Shown piece after piece: positions 1 through 9,786 of a stretch of 64,000 nt of DNA; position 1 is the stretch's first letter; every line of letters begins with the position of its first letter. The translations under genes and the position numbers were made by a program. The notes beneath the pieces are model-generated. The model was not told the DNA's origin. It saw only the letters and a program-made list of their open reading frames with translations, and made no database searches. Source of the DNA: Datura wrightii (taxonomy: Eukaryota > Streptophyta > Magnoliopsida > Solanales > Solanaceae); the NCBI GenBank assembly GCA_035772735.1, contig JASDFA010000020.1, positions 104,312,001 to 104,376,000 on the forward strand. Reading direction: 5' to 3'.

Positions 1-1187
1 TCAAATCCCACAACCATTATTTTTCCTTCTTTTTCACGATTCTCACTCCTTTACTCTTTTAGATTTTTCACTTAAGCGCTTAGGAGTTTTGGAGCAACTT
101 CAAGGCTATTGAAAGAAAAGGATTAAGCTTATGTTGAAGCTATCAAAGAATAGGCTTAAGGCTCAATGGGGATAACTAGGATCAGACATTCAAGGTAGGT
201 AAAGCGAGGGATAAAAATTAGGTTCATTCAAAGAAATGCCTAAATCATCTCCTACAATCGACATCCCTCATTTCGTTTTGTATACACACCAGACATGTTC
301 TAGACACTACACAATAGCATGGAATATTCGAAAACCTTACACACACAACACATGCTCAATTCAAGACAAATTCAGCAGACTCTTAACTCAGCTAATCACA
401 AGAATTCAAAATTAAGCTTTAAGCAGATAGAGTCACATTCAAGAGCCTAGGTGTCTCAAACAGAGTTATGCAACTTCTTACATGCTTCAACACTATCCGC
501 ACTTGCATCTCACAATCATGTATAGCACATAACAATAACATCAAGCCATTAATTAGATACTGGTTCAAAAACTAAAACCTATTGACTAATTTTCCCTCAA
601 GACGGTCCTCATCTATCCATCGTCAGGAATAGTTCCTAACTATGACTAAAAATACTATGTACAGACAAGGAATCTTCGGTTCAAAGTGCCCCCCCCCCCC
701 CCCCCCCCGCGGAAAATAATCGAAAAGAAAAACCAACGGGTGGGGAATCATGCTCAACTCAAAAGTTTTCCTCAACCAATACCTATCAAGCACTAAATTC
801 AACCAAAATCATTAAGCACAAAATATTGAAATTTCCCTCACCCCACACTTGAATCATGTTATGTCCCCAAAGCATTCAATTAAAATTAAAAAGGGTGAGA
901 AATACTCCCTGGGGCCTCTAGGCCTAGCTAACATCATGTTTTTCTTCATTTGAACAAGTGGGTATTCAACCCCACACTTTTCCTCTTTCATGCTTCTTAG
1001 CTTCCTCCTCCAAGGGTACTCAGACTTCCCCTTCATCTGTGCTTAATTCTCCACCAAAAACAACAACAGGATGAATATATACAAAATCAACACAAATGAA
1101 AAAATTAAAATTGTACCTGTGGTACCCTGGGGTTGCCTCCCAAGTAGCGCCTAATTTTACGTCGCTGCACGACGTGGACTCTCCTTT
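1..1187 (-). other. TE1 3' non-coding internal region
   Basis: No coding potential beyond small chance ORFs is seen on either strand. It carries the post-coding motif near 1128-1155 and a 20-base G run on the element strand (689-708). The LTR left-end sequence seen at 3902 is not repeated here, so the 3' LTR has not been reached. Confidence 0.6.
689..708. repeat. 20-base C homopolymer
   Basis: An uninterrupted run of C on the plus strand (G on the TE1 strand) is followed by GCGG. It could be an expanded part of a purine tract, but no LTR start follows it directly, so the role is unknown. Its length may be inexact in an assembly. Confidence 0.85.
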
Positions 1188-2327
1188 TTAGGAGATCCCC
1201 ATACCCATATTCCCTTTTGAGAACCATCTTCTTCTCTTTTTATTTTTTGAGGGAACAACTGGCACTCCATCCCTCTCTTCCTCCAACCCCTTCTCTAACA
1301 GAAGCGCTCCATCAGATTCGGGCTGAAACGTAATCATCTCCTGTGGCCGTGGACCTGTGGAATCTTCCACCCCACCCTTAGCCTCTAATAACACACTGAC
1401 CTTACAAAGGTCTCTGTAATGTGTGGGTGGGTTAATCTCTTGGTAAACCCGGAAGAGTTCTTCTTCATCATCGACCCTCATTTTCAGGGTCCCTGCTCGT
1501 ACATTAATAATCGCTCCTCCAGTGGCCAAAAATGGCAATCCCAAGATCAGGGGTACCTTGTCATCAACTTCAAAATCCAATATTATGAAATCAGCGGGTA
1601 TAATGAACTTACCCACTTTGATAGGAAGGTCCTCGATTATTCCATCTGGTGCCACTCGCGACTTGTCTGCCAGTTGCAGCATCAACCATGTTGGTTTCAG
1701 TTGACCCAACCCCAAGGTGTTAAACAAAGATAGAGGCATTAGATTAACTACTACCCCTAAATCACACAAAGCTCTTATCACCTCAGCTTTACCAATTTGT
1801 ATGGGGTGGGTAAAACTCCCTAGGACTTTGAACTTTTTAGGTATCTTGCTCATTACCCTGTGGCTGCATTTCTCAGTCAATGCTACTGTCTGAACATCCA
1901 CCAATCTGACTTTGTTGACCACCACATCTTTCAAGTACTTAGCATACTTGGGCATTCCCTGCAAAACATCAAGCAAAGGCAAATTTATGTGAAGTTCTTT
2001 GAAAATACCAAAGAACTTTCTAAAGCATTCCTCCTCTTTGCTTTTCTTGAGTCTTTGTGGAAATGGTGGTGGTGGTCTCTGTGCTGGATGCAATGAGGAT
2101 TGTGCATTTTGTTGAACAACACTCTGATTTTCTCCCTTGTCAGCGGATGGTCCCTTTCTAACCAACTCCTGCTGCACCTCATTTCTCCTCTCTTTCGGTG
2201 GTGCATCAGCCAATTGCCTGCCATTTCTCAGACTAATGGAGTTGACCTGTCGGGGGGGTTTGTGTCTGTGTAACTGGGTAATCCTCCCTGTGGTCTTTCT
2301 CCTCTCTTTCGGTGGTGCATCAGCCAA
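1188..2327 (-). CDS. TE1 Gag C-terminus and retropepsin-like aspartic protease (379 aa open frame)
   Basis: The frame reads through the end of Gag and a complete retropepsin. The catalytic motif is CDLG, with Asp at about residue 189, followed by the hydrophobic strand NLMPLSL; the second protease signature ILGLPFL lies at about 261-267. In an LTR retrotransposon this enzyme cleaves the Gag or Gag-Pol polyprotein inside the particle. The N-terminal 50 residues hold most of a perfect 38-residue duplication; residues about 85-100 are proline-rich then basic; the C-terminus is basic (KKRRR). The first Met lies inside the duplication and is not the native start: Gag coding continues upstream in another frame, with the shift at a seven-C run. 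The frame stops without entering reverse transcriptase. Confidence 0.8.
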   Translation of the reverse strand: MADAPPKERRKTTGRITQLHRHKPPRQVNSISLRNGRQLADAPPKERRNEVQQELVRKGPSADKGENQSVVQQNAQSSLHPAQRPPPPFPQRLKKSKEEECFRKFFGIFKELHINLPLLDVLQGMPKYAKYLKDVVVNKVRLVDVQTVALTEKCSHRVMSKIPKKFKVLGSFTHPIQIGKAEVIRALCDLGVVVNLMPLSLFNTLGLGQLKPTWLMLQLADKSRVAPDGIIEDLPIKVGKFIIPADFIILDFEVDDKVPLILGLPFLATGGAIINVRAGTLKMRVDDEEELFRVYQEINPPTHYRDLCKVSVLLEAKGGVEDSTGPRPQEMITFQPESDGALLLEKGLEEERDGVPVVPSKNKKRRRWFSKGNMGMGIS

Positions 2328-2409
2328 TTGCCTGCCATTTCTCAGACTAATGGAGTTGACCTGTCGGGGGGGTTTGTGTCTGTGTAACTGGGTAATCCTC
2401 CCTGTGGTC
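2182..2409 (-). repeat. Perfect 114-bp tandem duplication in TE1 gag-protease
   Basis: Positions 2182-2295 and 2296-2409 read the same base for base, including a run of seven G (plus strand) in each. The unit is 114 bp, or 38 codons, so the frame is kept. The encoded unit includes the Gag segment VNSISLRNGRQLA and the basic stretch PPKERR. The identity implies a recent event relative to the decay of the element. Confidence 0.9.
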
Positions 2410-2926
2410 TAGTGTGGTGAGCAGCTGCTATTTGACCCATCTGCTTCTCTAGATTGCGGGTGGCCAACTGCTTATTCTTCAAATCTGATGCCATCCTCGC
2501 CTAATTCTCTGCTAGTTGGGTCTGTTTCTCCATAATCTTCTGCAATGTCTACTCAATGTGGATGCTCAACTAGCCATCATTCTGTCTGTTCTGCTATTGA
2601 TACTATTGTTGCCAAGATTGCTGGTAGCTTTGCCTTTGATTTCCATCCCAAGAAAAATTTGGGTGGCTCTACCAATTCTTATTGTAATTGTTCCTAAAAT
2701 TCTGATTGTTTCTTTGACCATTCCCAACAAAATTGACCGACTCAAGATTTGCCCCGCAGGATTCTGCATTGTGCCCATTATTGCCATAGATTTCACACCA
2801 ACTAGGAGCTTGCTGAACTGCATTTACCTGTCCCTGCTGTTGGTCCATACTCAGTTTATTGAACTGAGTCATCATCTGATGCTGAAATGATGCTAGCTGT
2901 GCAGCTAACACATTTAGACCATCCAC
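2410..2926 (-). pseudogene. TE1 Gag C-terminal/nucleocapsid region, frameshifted
   Basis: Two minus-strand frames are needed to follow the Gag homology. Residues near 2740-2800 resemble a zinc knuckle, reading CEIYGNNGHNAESC: the second Cys of the expected C-x2-C pair is Tyr. Downstream, the family segment NLEKQMGQIAA and then HTRPQG can be read near 2405-2450. Nucleocapsid knuckles bind genomic RNA in the particle. The lost ligand and the frame changes make this segment inactive. Confidence 0.65.
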
Positions 2927-2928
2927 CT

Positions 2929-3327
2929 CTACCAGCCCTGCGTTCTCTTTCCTGCCCCTCTTGATGACTCGCTATGACACTCTGGATTTTCCTGAACAAT
3001 CCTGTTCAACAAAGTGTACAACTCATCATAAGTCTTTTCTAATGCTTGCTCGCCCGATGCAGAGTCTAGTAATATTTTTGTGTGTGGGTTTAGACTCTCC
3101 ACAAAGGTATGGGCTAGCATTTCATTGGACTGCTGATGATGGGGGCAGTCTCTCAATAATGACTTGAATCTCTCCCAAGCCAAATACAAGTTCTCTTTCG
3201 GCCTCTGCTTGAAGCTTAATATTTCACTCTTGAGTTTGGCAGTCTTGCCTGAAGGGAAGAATCTGATGAGGAACTTCTTTGCCAAATCATCCCAAGAAGT
3301 TATGGAATTCGGTGGCTCAGATTTCAA
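2929..3327 (-). pseudogene. TE1 Gag capsid-domain fragment (132 aa)
   Basis: This is a recognisable plant Ty3/gypsy Gag domain (retrotrans_gag). It has SITSWDDLAKKFLIRFFPS, then LSFKQRPKENLYLAWERFK, LLRDCPHH, and SLNPHTKILLDSASG, the order typical of Athila/Tat Gag. The domain assembles the virus-like particle. The open stretch starts at an internal Met; homology continues upstream to 3764 and downstream into the nucleocapsid segment, so it is a piece of a longer broken gene. Confidence 0.75.
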
Positions 3328-3764
3328 CCACCTCTTTGCCTCTCACAACAATGAGAATGGGAAGAGGGTAAGTCGGACATAATCTATGGACACTCCAGTT
3401 GGGACGAACGTGTCACTAATCTCAAGGAAGTTCTGTAACTGCTGCTGTGGGTCCTCATGAGTCATCCTAGTGAACTGGCCACTAGAATGTAACAGCTGCA
3501 CCATATTTTTTTAAAATCAAAGTTCCCTCCAGGTTCCGGCTTGCGGATACTAGAGGTCACATTTGTTGCTAGTGGGATAGCCACTTCGCGAACTGGTCGA
3601 GATGCCATGATTTCAGGTAACAACTTTTCTTGTCCTGTTGGTGGGTGTTGTTGTAACCTCTCCTGAAGTCTCTTTATCTTTTGCTCTAGAGCTTCCCTCC
3701 TGTGTAAATGAAGTTGACGTTCAGGTTCAAGCAACGGTTCCACTAGCTCTCTATTCCTTGCCAT
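3328..3764 (-). pseudogene. TE1 Gag N-terminal fragment
   Basis: The first 100 residues are open from a Met at 3764, which lies about 115 bases downstream of the primer-binding site, as expected for a gag start. Residues about 15-40 are charged and likely helical (RREALEQKIKRLQERLQ, a possible coiled coil). The frame is lost near 3462 before the capsid domain at 3327, so a frameshift or stop separates the two parts. Confidence 0.6.
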
Positions 3765-3877
3765 CTCTGCAAGGACAACCTGCCACCTGCAATATATCAG
3801 ACTAAGACCAAGTTTCTCTACACTTAAGGAAATTAAAAATTACAAAAAAATAGAAAAATTTACTAAGCTTCTCGAAG

Positions 3878-3895
3878 TCCTCGACAACAACACCA
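3878..3895 (-). promoter_or_regulatory. TE1 primer-binding site, tRNA-Asp type, decayed
   Basis: The minus strand reads TGGTGTTGTTGTCGAGGA, six bases inside the LTR edge. The complement of the 3' end of plant tRNA-Asp is TGGCGCCGTTGCCGGGGA, the usual Athila primer site. The five differences are all transitions (four C to T, one G to A), as expected from deamination of methylated cytosines. Confidence 0.75.
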
Positions 3896-4939
3896 AAAAC
3901 TTGTTGTTCCCCAGTGCACTCGCAAGCGTACGCGGTCGTACAAGTAATACAGTGGCCATTTTTAAGAGCCGGATGTCGAACCCACAGGGAATGGACCAAT
4001 TTAGCAAATTATGAAGTTCAAGTGTAAGATAACCTTCATAAGTGTTGATTAGAGAAGTTTTCAGTAAATTATAATTAAGTTTTGGGGTGGTCAAAAAACA
4101 ATCCGGAAACAATATAAGAAGCAACTAGAGCTAAGGCCGGATAATCATGCAATGCTACACTTTGTAATGGTTCACATATGAAATTATCAATTATTGTCTC
4201 ACATAGTTGGAAAATGCGATGTTCATGGTCTCTCGAGCCTTTAAACATGACAAACTAGCTTCCTAACTACATCGTTGAGTGGGGATGTGACATCCTAGTT
4301 CGTGGACAATTCAACTACATGGATGTTGTTTACATGGTTTGTGCTCTTGATTAGGGACTTTCGTACCTATAATCATTTAATCGAACTTAGCTTCACAACT
4401 ACTTCTACGAGTGATGGAGTGACAATCCTTAACCGGTGTCTTTCTCATCCCGTTTTATCAACCAAGCAAGGAAAATTAGGTATAATTTCTATCCTAGCCA
4501 CGAATCCTATCATAAGATAAGAACTTTCTCCCTACATTCTCTTGTTCTAGCCTAGGGTTACTCTTTCAAGCTTTTACCTAGATAAACATGTATGTTTTCA
4601 TGGTGATCAAGCATATAAACAACCATAATAAAGAATGTAAGACAAAACAAACAATTACAAACTCAAACCAAAACAAACTCATGCACTACAATCATATCAC
4701 TTGGCCTCGACCCTAGAGGAAGGGTTTTAGCCACTCATGTTCGTACAATAACTTAAAAACATCATTAAAGTAGAGTACTTACAAGAATAGGTAAAAGAGA
4801 ATGTAAAATTGGTGAACCCTAGGTGAGTTCTTCACTTCTCCCTTCGCTCCTCTACGGTTTTCAGAAAATATTTAGTGACCAAATGATTTTAGAAGCTAAG
4901 GGTTTAATTTACAGTAAATCAGGAATTTGCGATTTTTGT

Positions 4940-5280
4940 CCTGTCATGGAATGGCTCCCTGTCACGGAGCTGAACTCACCAATTTGCCTCTGTGCCACGG
5001 AAGTAACACGGAGGGCCATTGGAATAAGCATTTAAAAGGTGCTTGGCCGAGGCATGTCGCGACAGCCGGCGTGGCACGACGCTGGTGCTACATGATGGCC
5101 AGCGTGACACAGCCCGTGGCACATAGAAGTGCCTGGCGTGGCATGGTGCTGGCGCACAGGCGCCTTGGTTTGCTGCCTCATCTCGCACGCATGGCCTTGG
5201 CGTGGCACGGCGCTGGGCGTGGCACACGCACAGCGTGGCACGCTGCCTGGCACGACCAGCCTTGCCATGGCATGTTTTCT
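4940..5280. repeat. GC-rich GTGGCACG motif cluster in TE1 LTR
   Basis: GTGGCACG and near variants recur many times in about 340 bp of GC-rich sequence inside an otherwise AT-rich LTR (for example GCGTGGCACGACGCTGG and GCGTGGCACGGCGCTGG). Spacing is irregular, so it is a dispersed motif cluster and not a simple tandem repeat. Confidence 0.6.
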
Positions 5281-5860
5281 TGCCATCTCTTACATTTCAC
5301 TTCCCACTCCATTCCTTCACTTCACCCATCATTATTTAGTCCCTCGTATGCATTTTACACCTACAAAACAAGGACTAATCATGTAGGTTAGTTCATACCC
5401 AAATTTACATAAAATCATATAAGAATGTAAGGGTATAATTATACCAACATGACTAAATTAAGTTATAATATAGCACTTGGGAAGGCAATTATGCCCAAGA
5501 TCACAATACCAAATCCAATTTTACCCCAATTCATGTACACACCCCTAGAAAGGAGATTTAGCTACTCATTGATGAAAAACACATAATTATATTATCAATC
5601 AACATCATCACATTCATCATCAACAGCTAAATTTAAGCTCGCAAAATGCTTTCAATGGACGTTGTTTTGTACCTTCAAGAAGAAGAAGATGATGAGTGAG
5701 AAACTATTCACTATTCTCTTCTTTCTACTTTCTTCAAATATGGTAAAGTATATTTGGTACTTTCTAAAGGAATGTACAGAAATAGGTCAAAATGCTCCTA
5801 AATTTCCATGCTTGATGATTTTGCCCTTCCTGTAGGTGGTGCCACTTGCGAGTCACCGAC

Positions 5861-6020
5861 GTTCCGCCGGTGCCCATCTGCAGAACATCGCTATGTTGCA
5901 GGTGCATGGGCAGTGAATTTTGTGTCCAACCGGTAGTTCACAGGTGCTGACCCATGTTCCACCAGTGGTCATTGCATGCCAGTCCAGTAGCTTATGCATC
6001 CCAGTCGGTGTTTCACAGGC
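5861..6020. repeat. Degenerate GTTCCACCGGTG motif array in TE1 U3
   Basis: About five variants of GTTCCACCGGTG occur near 5861, 5894, 5935, 5955 and 6009, within 370 bases of the LTR start on the element strand. The CACCGGTG core is palindromic. The position in U3 suggests a regulatory or structural role, but none is shown. Confidence 0.45.
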
Positions 6021-6229
6021 TTAAATCGGTGGAGCACCAATTTCATTCAGTCAAGATTCAATCCTCTTCTTAAATCCTATGCTTTTGCCCAAGTTCTTGC
6101 TTTCTATACTTAATTCAAATAACTACAAAACTTAAAGAGAAAGAGCACAAAATCCTTTTAAATGATTTGAAAACTAACAAAAAGCTCATGTTTAAAAGCC
6201 TTATGAGTTGGTAAATTACCAACTCATCA

Positions 6230-7915
6230 CCTCTAAGAGAGACTGTCCTTTACACCACACTCTTTAAAAGGCACTATTGAGGTCAGATCACCGATGCATT
6301 TTTTCAACAAGGACACATGAAAGACTAGGTGCAGTGATGCTAACTCCGTAGGTAAATCCAGCTCATAAGCCACATTACCAATGCGTCTCAGGATTTTGTA
6401 AGGACCAAAATACCTCGAACTGAGCTTTCCTTTCTTCTCAAACCTTATCACGCCTTTCATAGGTGAAATTTTTAGATATACCTAAACATCCACAACAAAC
6501 TTCAGCTCTCTTCTCCTTACATCTATATATGATTTCTATCGGCTTTGAGCTATTTTCAGCCATTCCCTGATAAACTAAACCTTCTGCATGGCCTCATGCA
6601 CAGAATTAGCTCTTACTAAGGTAGTTTCACTAACCTCAAACCACCCTATAGGAGATCTATATCTTCTACCGTATAATGCCTTGAATGGAGCCATTCGGAA
6701 ACTGGAGTGGTAGCTATTGTTATATGCAAACTCGATGAGAAGTAGGTGGTCATCTTAACCTCCCTTGAAATTGATCACATAAGCCCTCAACATATCCTCC
6801 AATGTCTGAATTGTACGCTCAGCCTGGCCGTGTCTCTGTGGATTAAAGGTTGTTCTGAGCTTGACCTAAGTACCACATCCCTTCTGAATGACTTCTAGAG
6901 GTGCGAGGTGAACTGAGTACCCCTATCTAAGATAATGGACAAGGGAACTCCATGCAGTCTAACTAACTCCCAGTTGTATAGTCTAGCCTAATCCTCTACT
7001 AAATTTGTGGTCTTAACTGGTAGGAAATGTGGTGACTTAGTCATTTGGCCTACAACCACCCAAATTGGGTCATGCTGTCAACATATCTTTGATGAAATCC
7101 ATATTCACTTCATCCCATGTCCAAATAGGATTGCTATCTTGAGTCATACCCCCAGGTCTCTCATGTTCAAACTTCACCAATTGGCAATTTGGAAACTAAA
7201 CCACGATTTCTACAATGTCCTTCTTCATGACATTCCACCAATAGAATTCTCATAGATCACAATACATCTTGGTGGCACCTGGGTGGATAGAGTACCTGGT
7301 GCTGTGAGCTTCCATTAGTATTCATTTCCTCAAATCGCCTACATCATGAACATACAATCTGCCCTTGTAACGATGCACACCATCTCCTCGTCTGGAGAAT
7401 GCTTCCACCTCTTTCTTCAGGACTGCTTCCTTAAACTTATGTAGAATTGGGTCTTCATCCTACTTTGACTTAACCTCCACCACCAGGGAGGATTCTGATC
7501 CACTCTGGACTACAACTCCACCTTCTGCTAAATCAACCAAGTGGACCCCTAACCGAGTCAACCTATGAATATCCTTTGCCATTTCCTTTTTAGCCTCCTA
7601 AATATGGGCAACACTCCCCATAGACATCCTGCTGAGGGCATCAACCACTACATTGGCCTTGCTAGGGTGATATAACACACTCATATTTTTGTCTTTTAAT
7701 AGCTCCAACCACATTGCCTGACACAGATTCGGGTCCTTTTAATTGAACAGATACTGTAGGCTCTTGTTATATGTAAAAACATCCACATGAACCTCATAAA
7801 GGTAGTGCCTTCAAATTTTCATGGAAAATACTACGTTGCCATCTCAAAATCATGAGTCAGATAGTTTTTCTCATAAACCTGAGTTGTCTAGAAGCATAAG
7901 CTATGACTTTACCAT
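6230..7915 (-). pseudogene. Element A: RNase H end, integrase and start of the chromodomain region
   Basis: Minus-strand pol homology runs from RNase H (near 7915, reading VIAYASRQL) through the integrase zinc region, the catalytic core with NMDFI (about 7091-7105), the LSIILDRGTQ segment (6925-6930 covers the Leu-Asp codons) and the C-terminal domain (an open 75-residue stretch 6233-6460 with FHVSLLKK). Ser before the second catalytic Asp is Leu. Many stops and frameshifts break the rest. The left end is cut by TE1 just before the chromodomain; the right end is cut by the LTR at 7916. The remaining 5' part of the same element is most likely 9787-11922. Confidence 0.75.
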
Positions 7916-9786
7916 TGACATGATCTGAACATAGAACCGGATCATAACATGGCACAAGGAGCCCCGAGAGACCCCAAGTCGACCCATGGCATGAACATAC
8001 ATCTAACTCGATCAATAAAATAGGAGAAATAACATAATAAGCTTAGTGGAAGTCCGAAATAGACATACCATCAGAATACATAATATGAAGCTAAATACAT
8101 TCTTTTGTTTGAAAAGTCTCTAAACATGATGAGTTGATGGGACAAGACCCCAACTAACTCAATAAAGAAGAAACTAAAAATACATAGAGAAAGGCTGAAT
8201 GAGTCTAGTCCTCAGGAGATGAGAACTCACCAATAAATGTAAGATTCTATCTCTGAGGACAGGCTTTGAACGGGGTTGAGTCTGAGTGTTGGGTCCTGTA
8301 TCATGAAATGATATTGCATAGAGTATGCGGTCAGTACGTTGAATATACCGAGTATGCAAGGTAAGTTAAACCACTCAAATAGATGAAATCATTTAAGAAC
8401 ATGCATAATGTAAATCATAAACAACAAGAATCTTAGAGAAAGGCTTGCATGAATTCTTTTTGAAATGACGATCTCATCATAACATAACATAATATCATTA
8501 CTGAATCGATTGACTCAAAGCTGAAATCTGACAGTCATGAGTAAAACTGAACAATGAGTCAAACCTGCTTTAGAAAAATATATAGATATAGAAATCTCAT
8601 GAATGATGAACATTCATAACTGAAATGATGAGGAACAATGGGAGACTCATCTTTTAACCGACATACCACGATAGCTCTCACATGGTACCAACTATCACAC
8701 TAAAGTGGGTAGAGCCATCCAAAGCCTTGTCAGGGCTAGGGACGATACCATGATATGGATAATAAGATCGTGGCCTTATAGGGCAGGGGATAACTCACAA
8801 GGGAGGTCCCAAAGTAATATATATATATGTGTGTGTGTGTGTGTTAACCTACGTTGGCATGTAGTTTTGAGGCATAGGGTGATTGACCCTTATCCTACTC
8901 GGTGCTAGACACTACTCCCAAAAACATGCATATGCTCTCCATCCTTTTTCAACGAAGCTCAACATGGTCTATTGACGAAGCTCAATAATCAAATACATCT
9001 CAAATATGAAATCATGCATATGAGAAGCTTTAGCTCAAAATATACCAAAACTAAAAGAAAATTGGGAGTCTTCGCTCCAAAAACATGTGGTAAGCTCAAT
9101 TTAGAAAATCATAAATCATACTTGAACAAGTGGGCATTTCCTTATATTTTAAAATGCTTGAAAAAACTCAATTCACATCGAAAAACATCATTATAAACAT
9201 GGGTAGCTTGAAAACATGCTTTTCATCATAATAATACATTCATCACAAATGTCATCTTTCATTAACTTTCATCAATGGACTTTTTGATTCATAAAACTTG
9301 AAACATGATTTTTCATTGAAAATAATATAAATTTCCCATGAAGCATAATTCAATAGTAGGAACATATTTAAATCATACCTACGTAGAGAATTAGGAAATT
9401 CATGCATTGTGTTAAAACCCCATAGGTTAGACATAGGAAACTCATGATTTAGAGAGGGATTTGGCATGGGTGTGAATGGATTCACCCATTCATAACCCTA
9501 CATACCTGATTATAGCTGATTCTTACACTTCCTTGAATGTCTAAGAAGAAATTGAAGAGAACCTTGAAGGATTTGCCTTGATCATCTCTCTAGACTATCA
9601 CTCTTGCATGCATGAATGAAAATGGCCTAAAATAAACTTAACCCTATTGAAATTCATCATTCATAACATAAAAGGAATTAGTTTAGGACTTAGGATCTTA
9701 GCAATTACGGAAAAGCCCTTACTCAATTTGCAGAAAATAATTGCCAGTTAGTCTTCACAAGGGACATGACGACTCATCACCACTGG
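7916..9786 (-). repeat. Truncated LTR of the A/B family inside element A
   Basis: Homologous to the LTRs at 11923, 54267 and 61609. The left end (tgacatgatctgaac) aligns with the LTR end and abuts A RNase H, with the possible TSD accat at 7911-7915. The right end stops inside U3 and continues directly into A reverse transcriptase. At the junction the eight bases ACCACTGG (9779-9786) belong to both partners: LTR2 at about 48820 and RT at about 52113. I infer a same-family solo LTR in A, later truncated by a microhomology deletion that also removed most of the RT of A. Confidence 0.75.
8817..8844. repeat. (AT)6(GT)8 microsatellite
   Basis: A compound dinucleotide repeat in the LTR. The equivalent place in the LTR segment at 35248 has only a short ATATATATGTGTA stretch, so the tract has changed length in this copy. 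Confidence 0.85.

Larger units (their letters stand above)
1..6229 (-). mobile_element. TE1: Athila/Tat-like Ty3/gypsy element with gag and protease only (3' end outside window)
   Basis: Read on the minus strand the order is 5' LTR (3902-6229), tRNA-Asp-type primer site (3878-3895), gag (about 3764-2330), retropepsin (to 1188), then non-coding sequence to the window edge. No reverse transcriptase, RNase H or integrase follows the protease. Instead, the stop is followed within about 40 bases by the non-coding motif GGCGCTACTTGGGAGGCAAC (about 1155-1128, minus), which in Athila-type elements normally lies after pol. I infer a non-autonomous derivative. The right boundary cuts the integrase gene of element A, and the 3' LTR lies left of the window. 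Confidence 0.8.
3902..6229 (-). repeat. TE1 5' LTR (about 2.33 kb)
   Basis: On the plus strand it begins TGTTGTTCC and ends ACTCATCA, so it has TG and CA ends with a short imperfect inverted repeat. The inner edge lies six bases from the primer site. The outer edge at 6229/6230 cuts the integrase gene of element A within the family motif KDSLSYEE. The predicted target duplication is CCTCT (6230-6234); its partner lies outside the window. The LTR holds two short-motif repeat zones (4940-5280 and 5861-6020). The long minus or plus frames within it, such as 4927-5391, are low-complexity and not genes. Confidence 0.75.

Noticed and set aside
1..1187. Possible envelope-like third ORF of an Athila element
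   Set aside because: No open frame or membrane segment of useful length is seen in the 3' region within the window.
2516..2890. 124-codon plus-strand frame opposite TE1 gag
   Set aside because: It is the complement of the nucleocapsid region; the minus strand has the zinc-knuckle homology.
4927..5391. 154-codon plus-strand frame in the TE1 LTR and overlapping frames on both strands
   Set aside because: It arises from the GC-rich GTGGCACG repeats; open frames occur on both strands there and no domain is recognisable.
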